DNA of 64,000 nt from Lenzites betulinus. Lineage: Eukaryota; Basidiomycota; Agaricomycetes; Polyporales; Polyporaceae. The notes below the pieces were generated by a model, which did not search any database, was not told the DNA's origin, and saw only the letters and a program-made list of their open reading frames with translations. The position numbers and the translations under genes were made by a program. The number at the start of each line of letters is the position of its first letter. Position 1 is the stretch's first letter. The stretch spans positions 1,612,001-1,676,000 of the forward strand of contig JABYQU010000001.1 of the NCBI GenBank assembly GCA_022264855.1. The letters run 5' to 3'. Positions 23,241-36,873 of the stretch are shown here, one piece after another.

Positions 23241-24372
23241 GGTTGGCATAAGATGATAGGAAGTCTGCACACAGGTATGTGTTTAGATATTGAATATGGC
23301 TGGTGGGTACGAAAGCAGAGCGCTCACCACATGAGACAGCATTCAGAGACGCAGCTTGTCGTATGCGGGATACACCGGAAGGGGAGCGTTTGGGATGAAG
23401 TGGGTCAAGAGGCTGTCGTGCGGGTACTGGAGCTATTCTGTGAGCTGGGTGTATAACGCGCAAATAGAAAATACTTCAGCGAAGCGTGGTTGGTGAGATT
23501 GTCGATAGTGCCTCTGAGTGAGTTGAAAGCATGATGAGTAGGATCAGGAGCCACTTACAGACGACAAACTCGCTCGAAGTTACGCGTAGCGGTTCAATCT
23601 GGTAGATTCCGCGCGAGGAACTTGAAGTCGCTTCGCACTTTTAGCTACTAGTATTAAGTGAAGCTACACCTCCCTTTTCTCGTGCGGTATGGACGCTATT
23701 AGTCACATTTGTCCGTCTTCGTACGTGCGTAGGCTGAATGAAGGCTGAGATTTGATGTTGACTGCACGCTCGTGCGCAGCCATTATGCCAATTGCAATCG
23801 CCAGGTAGTCAGCCAATAGTCAACTTCATTCAGTCATCCTAGCAATATGTAAGTCCCGCTGCACCAGACTGCATCGAACCCTTGCTTGACAGACGTATCA
23901 TTCTTTCAAGTTGAATTGCTAGTCACATGCTATATCTGTAGTCATTTTCCTCATAAGTGATGTCGGAAAGAAGCCAACCTTTTATCAAAAGTCGCGACTT
24001 TGGAATCGATAAGTAACCAGGCAGCATGGGAGCTGGCGTAGCAATCACGCGTACGGCCCGATGGTGGTAAGTAGCCAGCGCTCCCGAACTCCGAAGAAGA
24101 GGTGAGTACAACTACCGATCCGGACTTCCAAAAACGGCGAAAGTGATCCGGTTGCGCGCTTCGAATCGGCTCGATTACTCTTTCAAGTTTCCGCCACCTG
24201 CTCACCGAACCGACAAACGTTAACGCCACTAAGTAAGCCAGGCGCAACATCAGACACTGTAGTGATCAATCGGCTGAAAGCATAACTGCACAGAGCAGCG
24301 GAAGCTACGCAGCAGTAGGAGCCACACTCTAGTAAGACAAAGGCTTTGGACAACTGCCTGCGGCCCTCTACG
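23241..24372. other. Intergenic region, 1.1 kb
   Basis: I find no convincing gene, tRNA or repeat. Open frames here are short and lack protein-like composition. A TTCGAAT near 24.16 kb recalls a tRNA T-loop but has no matching stems. Confidence 0.45.
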
Positions 24373-26099
24373 ATGAACTTCGTCTGTCAGCAATGCAAGC
24401 AACCCCTCCACGTAAGTATACAGAAGTCTTTATCCTCGATATGAGGCTAAAAGATGCGCCTCTAGCTTGATGCCTCGCTCGTTGACCTCGCGCCGTCAGC
24501 ATACGATCTCGTTGCATCATCTTTACCGCCAGCTCCCTCCGCTTCGCACGGAAGGCACGCGTCCGGGACTGAGAAGCTCGCGCAACTTCCAGCACCCCAA
24601 ACGGCCAAGTCGGCATGGAGGAACTCCGTGCAGGGGTCGCCATCGTCGCCAGCCTTGCCGCCCACGCAGCGAAATCAACCTTCGCGGGCACCCGCACACC
24701 CTAGCGAGTCGTTCGTACTACTGCAGGACAGTATCATCCGCCACATCCCAACGCAGCCATCACAAACTACCCAGGGAAAACGGGCATCGTTTCCCAAGGG
24801 GCGTTCAACTGCACCTGTGCAGCCGGCCCCGCCACCGGAGGAGCCAACACACCCTAATCCCTCGCCCCTCTCTCATCACCTGCGCTCGTCACTGCGGCTA
24901 TTCAACTTGCTTTCCAGTCGCACGGACCTCGACCACCCCCTCTGCGCAGAATGTACTCACATACTTCTGGCAACACTCACGCGGCAGCTCGAAGAGACGA
25001 AGAAAGAGCGCGATGGCTATATCGCGTTTGAGAAGGAGGTCAAGAAGGAGAAAGACCGGGAGGGATCCGGGGTCAACAGACTCGAAGCGGAGGCGAAGAT
25101 AGAACGTCTCAAGGATGAGGAACGACTTGCCATCGAGCAGCTCAAGGCAGCTGAACGGGAACGTCAGCAGCTAGAGGACGAGCTGAAGAGCCTCGAACGT
25201 GAAGAGAAGGCTCTGGAAGAGGAGGAGGCAGAGTTCGTCATGATCATCAGCTTTGCGGTATACAAGGAATTTATCGGTGATTCACAGGTTCTGGCGACAG
25301 CACAATGCACACCTGCTGAAGTCCGCCGAAGAGGCATCACAGCTTGCTGCTTTGCGAGCAGCATATGCCGCAGATTCTGCGACGCTCGATAAACTGGAAC
25401 GGACCAATGTCTACAACGATGCATTCTGCATCGGCCATGACGGAGTCTTTGGGACGATCAACGGGCTGCGCTTAGGTCGCGTTCCAGGGGTTCCTGTGAG
25501 TTGCTCACCCATCTTACTAAAGAGCGCCGTTGAACTTCTATCTAGGTCGAATGGGCGGAAATCAATGCAGCGTGGGGGCAGACTCTGTTGTTGCTGTACA
25601 CAATTGCACGAAAGCTCGACTTCACATTTGAGAAGTGAGCGTTTCCTATAGAAATGCACCCGAAGAACACAAATCTGACGCCGAGATAGCTACCGCCTCG
25701 TTCCCATGGGATCCTTCTCCCGTATCGAGAAGACCACGGGGGACAAGGCGACGTATGAACTGTATGGATCCGGGGACCTCCACTTTGGCCGGTTGCTGCA
25801 CAACCGCCGTTTCGACTTTGCTATGGTTGCGTTCCTGGAATGCCTGAAGCAAATCACCGACTACGTCAGGTCTCAGGACCCGCAAGTGGACTTCCCTCAC
25901 CAGTAAGTGTCTTGAGCCGCTTATAGAGCGGGATGTATGAGCTGATACGATGCCACACAGAATTGTCAAGGACAAGATCGGGGATGCGTCAGTGAAGCAG
26001 CAGTTTAGTCAGGAGGAAGCCTGGACGCGTGCTTTGCGACACGTCTTGCTCGCGCTGAAAATCCTACTGAAATGGACGACGAACGGAAGCAACGGCTAA
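24373..26099 (+). CDS. ATG6: Beclin-1 / ATG6 / VPS30 autophagy protein
   Basis: Subunit of the class III PI3-kinase (Vps34) complexes that make PI3P for autophagy and endosomal sorting. The N-terminus [18 protein letters not shown] has the conserved CxxC. An intron near 24.41-24.46 kb follows. The middle has a BH3-like/flexible part ([20 protein letters not shown]) and a long charged coiled coil (about 24.97-25.24 kb). The evolutionarily conserved BARA domain contains [40 protein letters not shown] and [14 protein letters not shown]. The end is [17 protein letters not shown]. Further introns are at about 25.24-25.29, 25.50-25.55, 25.63-25.69 and 25.90-25.96 kb. All blocks are intact. Confidence 0.93.
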
Positions 26100-26722
26100 C
26101 ATGCGTGTTGGACGTTATGGCCGGCCTGCGGCGTCTCGCCCTGTAAGCGTTTGCCCAGGGAGCATGCTATCACGATAGGATATTTCCTCAGAGTCACCGT
26201 AGTTACGTGTGGTGTGGACGGACTGGACTATGTACACTAATATCCCGACGAACGGGTTCCAATGCGCTCGCTTCAATTCCAATCTGCGGGCTTTATCTCG
26301 CTACAGACGATCAGGAACGCGCGTCTGATGCACGTTTACGTCCTCAAGCGCACCGGCAGCTCGTCGGTAACGCGCTGGGCTTCTGTACAACGCAGCCGTG
26401 CATGCGAGTACCTTGTCCTCGCCGCCCGTCTTCGTCATGCTCGCGCTCGGCGCAGGTCTTCGCACCCGCGGGGCATTCACTCTCGCCTTCGACATGCCGC
26501 CGTGGGGCGCGGAAACGCCGAGCCGGGATCGGACCGGTTCAGCTGTCCGCATCCGATTGCCCACTCTTGCACCATAGCTGAGTAAGACCAGTTGGGAAGC
26601 GGCCTCCCGCACAGAAACCCAGGGTAAGTTTGTCATCTCCAGTTTTCCTTAACTCGCCGCGGTATCAACGCTCGCTTTTGGACACGCCGGGCTCTTTCTG
26701 CGTTCGCCCCCTCTCCTCCGCC
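26100..26722. other. Intergenic region between ATG6 and GCL
   Basis: About 620 bp with several overlapping open frames of ~110-125 codons on both strands. None has recognisable features; GC-rich composition explains them. It includes the GCL promoter. Confidence 0.45.
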
Positions 26723-29484
26723 ATGGGTCTCCTCTCGCTTGGGACGCCGCTCGTCTGGGACGAAGCCAAACAGTACGCCGATCACGTCAGGACGCATGGC
26801 ATCACCCAGTTTCTGCACATATGGGACCGTCTCAAGGACAGATGCGGAGATGAGCTCCTGTGGGGAGACGAGGTATTTCCGCATGCCGCTGCTGTGCTGC
26901 TTTAATGAAATGAACGTGGTCTGTTCCGCAAGATCGAGTACATGGTCGCTTCGTTCGACGACCAGGAAAAGACCGTCAAGCTTTCCCTCCGCCAGACCGA
27001 GATCTTGGCGAAGCTACAAAGTATCGTAGATGACATTGCGACCGATCGCGGAGAGTCGTACGTCCTCCTTACCTCTCCGCACCGGATAGTGTTGGATAAG
27101 GCCCGAACAGCGATTCCGTGCCGACTTTCCACCCGGAATACGGCCGTTTCATGCTGGAATCCACGCCCGGCTCTCCGTACACTGGAGAGATAAGAAGCTT
27201 GCTCTCGGTGGAAGATAACATGCGCTATCGGTATGCCGCTATGTTCGTGAGATATGTTAATTATTTCTGAGCCATGCACAAGCCGCCACCTAGCGCGGAA
27301 GTACCTCAAGAAGAGCGAAATACCTTACACGATGACATCCTTTCCGCACCTAGGCGTCCCAGGCGTGTTCACCGACCCCTACTTCGATCCGGTGGACGCC
27401 GTGTCGAGCCACAGCCTATTTCTACCGGAAGAGATCACAAACCCCCATGCACGTTTCCCGTCGGTGATCCACTCTTTTGTGATCAGTCCAACGCTCAACC
27501 TATGTCTCTTTGCAGGACACTCACGGCTAACATCAGACGAAGACGAGGCTCCAAAGTGGCCATCAATCTTCCGCTCTTCGTAGACACACGCACGCCGCGT
27601 CCGTTCGTAGACCCTACGATCCCTTGGCAAAGGAATGTGTACCCGGAGGACCCAGGTATATCTTTTTGAGACGCTGCCTGCTCGCCGCGCATGATTAACA
27701 GACTTCTAGAGGCCAAGAACGGCGCCGCGCTCCTTGACCACATATACATGGATGCGATGGGTTTCGGCATGGGTTGCAGTTGCCTTCAGATCACATTCCA
27801 AGCTTGCAACATCGCTGAGGCTAGACGCCTCTACGACGCTCTCATCCCTGTTGCACCACTCATGGTATGCTCCATACGTTGTGCATCCGGCTTGCTCTGA
27901 CGTCTGGCGCGCAGTTGGCATTGACCGCTGCTAGTCCTCTGTGGCGAGGGTACATCGCCGATGTGGACTGTAGGTGGGATGTAGTGTCTGCCAGTGTTGA
28001 TGATCGCACAGAAGAGGAACGAGGGCTGAAGGTAGGTCATACACGACACATGTTCAATACGCGCATTTGACACGCGGTCCAGCCTTTGAAGGAGAACCGG
28101 TTCAAGATACCCAAGTCACGCTACGCTAGCGTGAGCTTGTACATCTCGGAGTACTGGATGAACCAACCGGCGTATAATGATATAGACGCGCCGCATGACC
28201 CTGCTATCTTCGAACGGCTCCGTGAACACGGTATGTCCTCCCGGTGTTCTATCGGAAGCATGTTGCTGAGAGAGATACGGAAGGCGTTGATGAATTGCTA
28301 TCGAGACATGTCGCACACCTATTTATTCGCGACCCTATCGTTGTTTTCTCGGAAAGCATAGACCAAGACGACTCAACTAATAACGACCACTTCGAGGTGC
28401 GTCATCCGCTCAGGCAGAATGCCCCATACCTGCGATTGACAGCCCTTCAGAACATCCAGTCGACCAACTGGCAGACACTGCGCTTCAAGCCGCCGCCTAC
28501 GAACTCGCCCATTGGGTGGCGTGTTGAGTTCAGGCCGATGGAAGTGCAGTTAACAGACTTCGAGAACGCCGCGTTCTCTGTATTTGTCGTGCTGCTCTCA
28601 CGTGCAATCTTGCACTTCAATCTTAACCTATACGTACCGATCTCGAAGGTGCGTTGCTGTCTCCTTCTCGAGGGTCGAGAAGGCTTGTCCTGACGGTTTC
28701 CAGGTGGACGAGAACATGGCGCGCTCCCAGCGTCGGGACGCCGTCCACTCAGAGAAGTTTTACTTCCGCAAGAATGTATTCCCGGGGCCCTCGCAACCGA
28801 CGAGTGCAGCATCCTCGTGCCCGAGTACACCCGTCAGCGAGCACGGTGGGCCTATCCTCGTCAACGGCGTCAATGGCAAGGAGAAGAAGCTACGCAACTG
28901 TTACCCGTTACCGCCGAAGCCCGATGACGCGAGCCCGTTCGGAGCAATCGAAGAGGAGTATGAGGAGATGTCGATGGTCGAGATCATGAACGGGAAGGTA
29001 GGCCTTCTGCCGCGCACTCTCACGTGTCGAGACAGCGCCTGACTGATCAATGAGCAGGGTTCCTCCTTCCCAGGCCTCCTAAACCTGGTGTACATGTACC
29101 TCGAGACACTTGACATGGACGAGAAGTCCGCGCGCAAGATCGAAGAGTACCTGGACTTGATTAGGCGCAGAACTAACGGTTCGCATCCGTCTCTCACATG
29201 TCACTCGGCGTCGATATCTCCGATGCTGACAAGGTTATGTCCTGCAGGCACTCTCCAGACCGCCGCGAGTTGGATTCGGGACTTCGTGCGTTCACACCCG
29301 GGGTACAAATTCGACTCGGCGGTCAGCCCGGAGATCAACTACGATCTCATGATTGCGGTGGACGAGATGTGAGTACCGGGCGGGTTTCGGAGTCAGCGTA
29401 TCGCTCACGGGAACGTTCGACAGAGAGCGCGGGCTGCGCGCGGCACCAGACTTTTTACCTTCAAACAGTTGTCCTCGGGGTTGA
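26723..29484 (+). CDS. GSH1: Glutamate-cysteine ligase catalytic subunit
   Basis: First, rate-limiting enzyme of glutathione synthesis (L-Glu + L-Cys + ATP to gamma-Glu-Cys), cytosolic. The start [20 protein letters not shown] matches the family N-terminus. Exons then give [20 protein letters not shown], the [20 protein letters not shown] block, [40 protein letters not shown] and [20 protein letters not shown]. It ends with [20 protein letters not shown] and a stop at 29482-29484. About ten short introns interrupt it. It appears intact although a mobile element begins about 200 bp past the stop, so its 3' processing signals may lie next to or inside the insertion. Confidence 0.94.
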
Positions 29485-29684
29485 ATGTGTCGAGGCCTGG
29501 GGTCCTTGCAGACGTGTGGTCAAGTATGTAGTCAAACTGAAACAAGTGTATCTTATTGCATAAATCTCGCTTCTTGCTCTCGTCCAGCAGCCCCACAGCG
29601 GGGATGTTATTTTTCAGCTCGCAGTGTCATACAACTCCCATGCCGGTTGCATGGCCGGATTTTAGCGTATCCATCGGACTCGTT

Positions 29685-29703
29685 CCGATTCTTCAAGAAT
29701 CGG
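29685..29703. repeat. Outer terminal hairpin, left copy
   Basis: CCGATTCTTCAAGAATCGG: 9-bp perfect stem around a single central C. It contains the 5' 11-bp terminal repeat. It lies within 2 bp of the end of arm homology. Confidence 0.85.
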
Positions 29704-29954
29704 TTATCATAGGCTCCAAATCCCAACTCAGGGGCTTTAGTTCTGTACCGTTTCCCACGCTATTCCGGTCCGCTTACCCGTTTGTCCGGGCGGTCCGCCT
29801 TGCCCTGTGAGTGAAAAAAACTTCGTCGACGATTCCCTAGATCTCCTTCCTTACTCCTTCCCTTACTCCTCGACCGCGTCCCTACTCATACTATCCTCGT
29901 TGCGAAAGCACGCCCACGCCCATTAATACAATACACCTCTTACGGTGTTGCGAA

Positions 29955-32900
29955 ATGCGCTCGAAACGTTGTGAGTTTCATTTCCCTCTTATCTCGTTGT
30001 TTTACTCACATTTTTCCAGCGCATACGTTGTTTCCTATCAATGATTTAATGGGACGCCCACTTTTGTGCGGTGCGTCGCCGTCCCTCACGCCCTCGGCTT
30101 CTTACGAAGTTTCTTGCTCCACTGCGGAAGCTCACGCTCTGTGCGTGAGCAGCTCCATGTTGTATGCCGTGCACGTACCGACTTCTGTCCTCATATGTCG
30201 TCTCAATGCAACGGAACTTTTCCAGTTGGCCACTTGTCATGGGCTTCGCGGAGGTCGTTCAACGCGCACTGCAAAGTTCATGCGCGGTGCTCTTGAGGTT
30301 CATCAATGTATGTGCGCTCCCATATGGTCGGTATTTCGTATTCCGCAGATCCCCACTTATTTTGGTGGTGCGATCGATAACCCGGAGCCACTTCTTCCAC
30401 CGAGCTTTCCGCCAGCTCCTCGTACTCTGTTACAGCAAGCTGTTTTTTTACAGCGTTGGTCTGATGAATTCAGACCATCCTCCGTGTATGAGCGCCCTTG
30501 TGCTGTATGCGCTTGCCTTATTTATGAGAACGTTCTCATATCAAAGCCCTTATCCGAAGTGGATCTGTCCCCTCTAGTTCGTGATGGGCATGGAGTGACG
30601 CGGGTTGAACGGTGCCACGTCGGTGACCCTGTATGTGATCTTAAGGGACCGATTTGCTACGAGACCAGCATCGTTGACGTTGACGGCGTACAGCATATAC
30701 TTCTATGCGCCAAGTGTGACGCATCTTTGAAACGCGGCGAGCTGCCACTACTTGCGCTAGCAAACGGCCGGTGGCTTGGCGAGATCCCCGACCAGCTTAA
30801 GAACTTGAGCTATGCCGAAGAACTTTTGATTTCGCGCTTCCGCCGCAACTACTGCGTCGCTCACGTCAATGGAGACGGGCAAGGGTTTATGCGTGCTAAT
30901 GCAATTCTTTTCGAGCAGCCAGTTTTGCAGGTGTATGATGTACTGCCGCCTCCACAGCTTGACGTTAGCGAAACATTTGCAATCATTTTCACCGGGAGCA
31001 GCAAACCTACACCAGAAGAGTACATACGGACCCCTTTCATTGTGCGCCACCGTGTTGTTCTCGCTGCGTTACGGTGGCTTAAGTTGAACCACGTTCAGTA
31101 TCAGAATGTCTTGATATCTACCACCAATATGATGCAGTATGAAGACGATTCTCCCCCGGTTTACATTATACACCGCTACGTTCCTGATCACGAACAGGTC
31201 GAGAACAATGTCGCCGTATACAAAACTAGCGACGCTAAGTGTACAGTAGCAGGGGATGAACAGTGCCCCTTCTCGGTCCATGCCCTCAGTGCCTCAGAAT
31301 TAGGAGAGATGTCTTACAAACAGCGTATCGCTTACGCTATTCGATACTTTGATCAAGGAGGGTCGGCTTTGGGCGTTGGGCATGCCGATAGTCCTCAGTC
31401 TATTTATTCAAATGAACAACTGTACCCTGGTATGTATCCTTGGTTGTATCCTTACGGGCTCGGCGGTTTCGAAAATGACAATCGAGTACGCCGCCTTGAT
31501 CGAGTGCCTCATTTGCGCGCAAATCTAATGTATGGGGATCGCCGGTTTCAGACAGACCGTTCTTATTCTTATGTCGCCTATAGTCATTCGCAGGTTCGCG
31601 CGAGTACCACAGGGGGGTATCTGTTGACAAAAAAGTCTAACTTCGTCAACGTGGCTGACAAGCTTTTGAGTATTGATCGTGAGGCGTTAGACAATCTTAT
31701 TAAGCGTGCGGATGGCGGTTCGTTTGTCGCGCCTGAGACCGAGGCAGAGAAAAAATGTTTTGAACTGATGAACTTGATAGACCATGCATCCGGTCAGGTC
31801 GGTGGCTCGGCGGCTAGAAAGAAGCATCAGCGTAACGAAATCAAGTCTTTGATATTTTTGAAAGGCGTACCTTCTTTCTTTTTTACGTTTGCGCCAGCGG
31901 ATACCAAAAATCCGATATGTCTGTCGTACTGTGGCGAGAACATTGATTTATCTCAACCGTCTCCTCGGCTTCGTACGGACAGCGAACGATTGAGAGCTGT
32001 GGCTGGAAACCCGGTTGGCGCCGCGCGTTTTTTCGACCGTACCGTCAACGCTCTGCTGCGAGTCATGCTAGGTCTTGGATATAATCGCAATGGGCTATTT
32101 GGTAAAACGGCGGCGTACTATGGTACGGTTGAAGAGCAAGGCCGGAAGACACTACATCTTCACTTGCTCATCTGGATTGAAGGCAGCTTGTCGCCTCAGG
32201 AAATGCGTGATCGTGTTCTTAGTGACGACAACTTTCAGAAAGCACTCATAGAGTGGCTTGAATTTTGTCATACCGGAGACTACTTCACGTCCACTGAAGA
32301 CCTCCTTCAGGAATCCTGGGAGAAGGCAGGCGACGAATATATAAGCAACGGCCGTATTCAACGAACTAAGCCGACATTACTTATCCCTGATGTTGCAATG
32401 ACATTGCCTGTTCGTCCCCCTGACGGAATGTCACCTTCGCAGTTACAAGAATGGTACAAAGTGTTCCGCGCGGATGTGGACCGTGTAGTGTTCTGTTCTA
32501 ATCGCCACGACCCTGATCACAAACGTGGTTGCATGCGTGGCCAAAGTCCTAATAAATATTGTCGCGCTCGCTTCCCTCGTGAAACGTTCGATGACACCAT
32601 GGTTGATTCGACTACAGGCGCGATCAGGTTCCAGAAAAAGGCGAAAATGATTAATAGTTACAATCCGTTAATATCTGGAGCTCTCCGTTGCAACACCGAC
32701 TTCACCTCACTCATGTCCGGTACTTCAATACGCGCAATCATTGCATATGTTACTGACTATATCACTAAGAACGGATTGACAACACATACATTTTTTCAAA
32801 CTATACGGACTGTCCTTCAGAAGAACACACCCTTACTCGAAGGCTCCTTTCATGAGCGAGAAGTTAACGCGCGCAAATTGATAACGAAATTTATCAATGC

Positions 32901-35900
32901 TCTCTCTGCCGCATCTGAAACCGGAGGCCCTGCGGCCAGTGCAAATCTGCTTGGCCAACCAGACCACTACACTGACCATGAGTTTAAAACGTTTTTTTGG
33001 TATGGTTACGTTCGGCGTGTGTTGGAATCTGCCCCGCATGAGCTGTTAGTGGATGCAGATCTATCACATACTGTGGATACATCTACAGTTATGTTGGCGT
33101 CCTCTGGCGATCGAGTTGTTTCTCTGTCCAAAGTTGACGACTATGTTTGGAGGCCAGCTGCGCTATCTTCTATGTCGCTCTATCAGTTTTTGCGTAGTAC
33201 TGATATTAAACTATTGCCCAAGAAGCAGAATCATACGACTGAAGATGACTCCTCTCTAAATGCCGTTTCCGCATGTGATGAGAGCAGTGGTGACACGCAG
33301 AACGCCAGACACCGCAAGCGAACCACGCGTGTCCTGCATTTTCAACACGAACACCCTCGGTATGCTACCCATGGCGTATCGCGCCGTTGTAAATCAGACC
33401 TGTGGACACTCACCTTTTCCGGTGGCGTACTTCCTAGACCGGATCGTGGTGATCGGGAAGAGTATTGTCGTACTATGCTCACTTTATTTGCGCCTGGTGG
33501 TTGGCGTTCGGCTCCGGATCTATTACTATGTGCTGATTCGTGGTCTACTGCATTTGATAATTGTGAGTTTGATCGTGAAGCTCTACTTGTCATGTCTAAT
33601 ATGAATGTCCTATACGAGTGTCAGGATGCGCGTGATGACTTCTCCGCTGCCCGTCGGCAACCATCAATGGCTGAAGCTAGTTCGCATGCTGATTTCTGTG
33701 ACATTGAACCCACTTTTGAGCATGCATATATGACAGATACGTTAACTGATTTCCTTGATGAGCCTGGTAGAGAGATTGGTCAAATTTCTGCAAAACATGA
33801 GGCGGATGTCAGAAAAATGAGAACGTATCTTCGGGCTTTTGAAAAAGCTCACCTCACCGCGAGCAACTTTAAATCCGACGCCTTGACCTCATACTCTTCT
33901 GGAGGGCATCAGTCCCAGAGTCCTGCACAATGGAAAGCGATGGTTCAATCTGCTAAAGAGGAGGTGGTGGATCAACGTAAGAAAAAGACACTACGGGCGG
34001 AGGCGTTCGCTGCCGGTGTACACGGTCCGCAGCAACCTTCCCGTCCGCGGCTAGCACTAATAGAAATTCTAAATAAGGCAGACTTGGATCGTTTGTATTC
34101 GAACGGTATTTCTATTGATGCCGGATTGCAGGATTCGCATCTGCGCATGCTACATAGCACAATTGAATTCTACACCTTGAATTCTGAACAGATTCGAGTA
34201 TTTGCCATTGCGGCTCGTCATCTGCACCATCATGATAAAGAACCCCTGCGCGTGTATATGGGCGGTATGGGTGGCACTGGCAAGAGTCGTGTGCTCCTTG
34301 CCCTTGTTGGGTTTTTGACTGCGCGTGATGAGTCTCACCGGTTTCTTGTATTGGGGCCTACTGGGAGTTCCGCTGCTAATATAGGAGGATCTACTTATCA
34401 CTCTGTCCTTGGGCTCGGATTCGACAAGGATGGCAAACTTTCACGCCGCGCCCTAGAAAATATACGAGAGCGTTTCTCTGATGTTGATCTCATTTTTATA
34501 GACGAGGTTTCCATGATTTCATGTGGAGACTTGGAACGTATTTGCGGTGCGCTAACTCAAGCTTTCAGTAATATATCTGTGTCTTTTGGCGGTAAGAGTA
34601 TTATTTTAGCGGGGGATTTTGCCCAATTACCTCCACCCGGACGGGGCAGCTCACTGTACAGCCCTAATGTTGGCACCATATCAACCTCTGCATCTCGCAC
34701 AGGTCAGCAAGCGGCGATCGGGAAGTCTTTGTGGCATACCTTTACAACCGTTGTCTTATTGCGGCAGAACATGAGACAGACCGGTGCTAGTGCTGAGGAC
34801 ATTGCATTTCGTATTGCATTGTCTAATATGCGCTATGCGCAGTGTACCGCGGCTGACATTAATTTGCTTCAAAGCCGCGTTTACTCACCCTTTGTGGCTA
34901 CATCTATCGCAAATTTAGACCGCTTTGACTTTGTATCTGTGATTACCGCCCGTAACGCTCATCGGGATGCGTTTAATGAGTCTAGAAATGTTATGTTCGC
35001 TGCACAGAGAGGATCTGTATTACACCATTTTCATTCCGTAGACGGGTGGGGAAAATTGAAGGAGTCTGCATCTATTCGCCAAGCTCAACGGGATTACGCT
35101 GATACTTCGGATCCTGTACGAACCTCTGACAGACTTGGTCCACGCCTACAGTCGGCATTGTGGGCGTTGCGGCCCTCTATGACTGATCATCATGCAGGTG
35201 TGCTGTCCCTATGCGAGGGAATGCCTGTACTACTTAAGTCAAACGAAGCAACAGAGCTTTGCGCCACGAATGGCGCACCCGGGTTTGTACATGGCTGGGA
35301 CTCACATACTGATTCGAAAGGGAGGGAATACCTCGATGTACTATTTGTGCGTCTTAATAATCCACCTCGCAACGTGCAGATCGCAGATTTACCTCTCAAT
35401 GTGATACCTATTACACGTTCTACACGCACTGTGAAATGCACGCTACCTTTTGGAGACACTATCGTGTCAATTCAGCGATCTCAGGTAGCATGCCTTCCTA
35501 ATTTTGCACTCACCGATTTCGCGTGTCAAGGTCTGACCAGAACGGCAAATGTTATTCATCCAATTTGCTGTCGTAATCATCAATCACTCTACACTGTTTT
35601 CTCTCGGAGTAGTTCTTTCCGGGACACTGTTATTTTAGAGGGATTTGCAGTCGCTAAATTGCAAGGGGGGACGTCCCCCGCTCTTATGCAAGAATTCTGC
35701 GAGTTAGAAATATTGAATGATATAACATACAAGAGGGAGACAGGGACATTATCGTCATCAGTGCAGGGAGTCAGTCGAACAGATCTGATTTCGTCCTTCT
35801 TACGTGTTCAGAGGTGCGGCTACATCCCTCCGCATGCAGACGCTGGCCTGCAATGGGACGGATTTGTTCGACCGCATGCAGGGGTCCCTGTTGCTGAAAC

Positions 35901-36873
35901 AGGTTCAGACAATGCAAGAAAAATTAATCCCGTTGTTTCCCATTCGCGTGTTCCTTCTGAAAAGCGTGCACGGCCTGCTGCGTCATGGACAGTTGCTAAG
36001 AAGACGAAGGCGGCATCGCTTGATGGGTCTGATGAGCTCAGGTTGGGACTCCGATGGGACTCCGCTAACTGGAGTTGTGCATACGATAGCTTGTTGACCG
36101 TTCTCTGGAATATACGTGTAGAGTTAGGGCCCTTGTGGCTGCAGCATCTACCTCAAGAAAACATTCTCACTCGTCAGCTAGCTTCTCGCTTTCATGACCT
36201 GCCTATCATCAATTCTTCTTTGGACCATGTACGTGACAGCCTACGGGACTCTCTAGCGATGCACGACGCCTCAATGTTTCCCCGAAAGGGACCTGCCATG
36301 GCGTCTGTCACCGATCTAGCCTCTGCGTTGTTCGAATGCCCCATACCATTTGGTACGAGCTGCATCACCTGCCAGAGATGTCAGTATATCACCGTCCGTT
36401 CTGCCGCATTGTGCTCGAATCTGCTATGGTATGTCCTGCCCGATCACTTAGCGCCACCGTCCATTGATGACGCCCCTCCAAGTATTCAGGCTATAACAAA
36501 CCGTTTACTGACTACTGCTTACAGCTCACGTTGCTCTGCGTGCCGTTCAAACGGGAATATTGTCACAAATTTCACGCGCGCCCCAGGATTACTAATTTTT
36601 GATGTATCCAGTGCAGGTAATGTTCGCCCTGATTTGCTGTTAAAGCTGAACGTCGACGGTTCTTTGCAGAACCTCTCGCTATCCGGAAGCATTTATCATG
36701 GTGGCGGCCATTTCACCTCCCGCTACGTCAATCGATCGGGAGAAGTCTGGTATCATGACGGTGTTTCGTCTGGACAGCATTGTGTGCGTGAGGCTGCTCA
36801 CGTCAACCTCATTGACATTCGGTCTGCTCTCGGGCGACGGGTGACCCATTATATATATGCCCTCAAGCTTTAA
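29955..36873 (+). CDS. Helitron replicase: Rep + Pif1 helicase + USP-like peptidase (left copy)
   Basis: Rolling-circle replicase. I start it at ATG 29955 because a GTGAGT...TTTTCCAG intron (29971-30019) joins MRSKR to SHTLFPINDL in frame, giving 2,289 aa. An uninterrupted frame from a GTG at 29971 has no ATG. In order: a Cys-containing N-terminal region (RPCAVCACLIYE near 30.5 kb); a Helitron-like N segment (SNEQLYPGMYPWLYPYGLGG, 31.4 kb); and a Rep nuclease with HLHLLIW (about 32.16 kb) and the two-tyrosine motif YVTDYITK (32746-32769). A Pif1 helicase follows, with GGMGGTGKSR (34.26 kb), LIFIDEVSMIS (34.50 kb), GDFAQLPPPGRG, LLRQNMRQ and FSRSSSFRDTVIL. The C-terminal domain resembles a ubiquitin-specific peptidase: SANWSCAYDSLL with the putative Cys (36.07 kb), Cys pairs CITCQRC and CSACRS, and a His box HGGGHFTSRY (36.7 kb). 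The likely role is to nick, unwind and transfer the element. All key residues are present. Confidence 0.9.

Noticed and set aside
24140..24190. tRNA T-loop-like TTCGAAT
   Set aside because: The flanking bases cannot form a T-stem, and no anticodon or acceptor stem is found.
29971..30019. Replicase start at GTG 29971
   Set aside because: The segment reads as an intron and an in-frame ATG lies 16 bases upstream.
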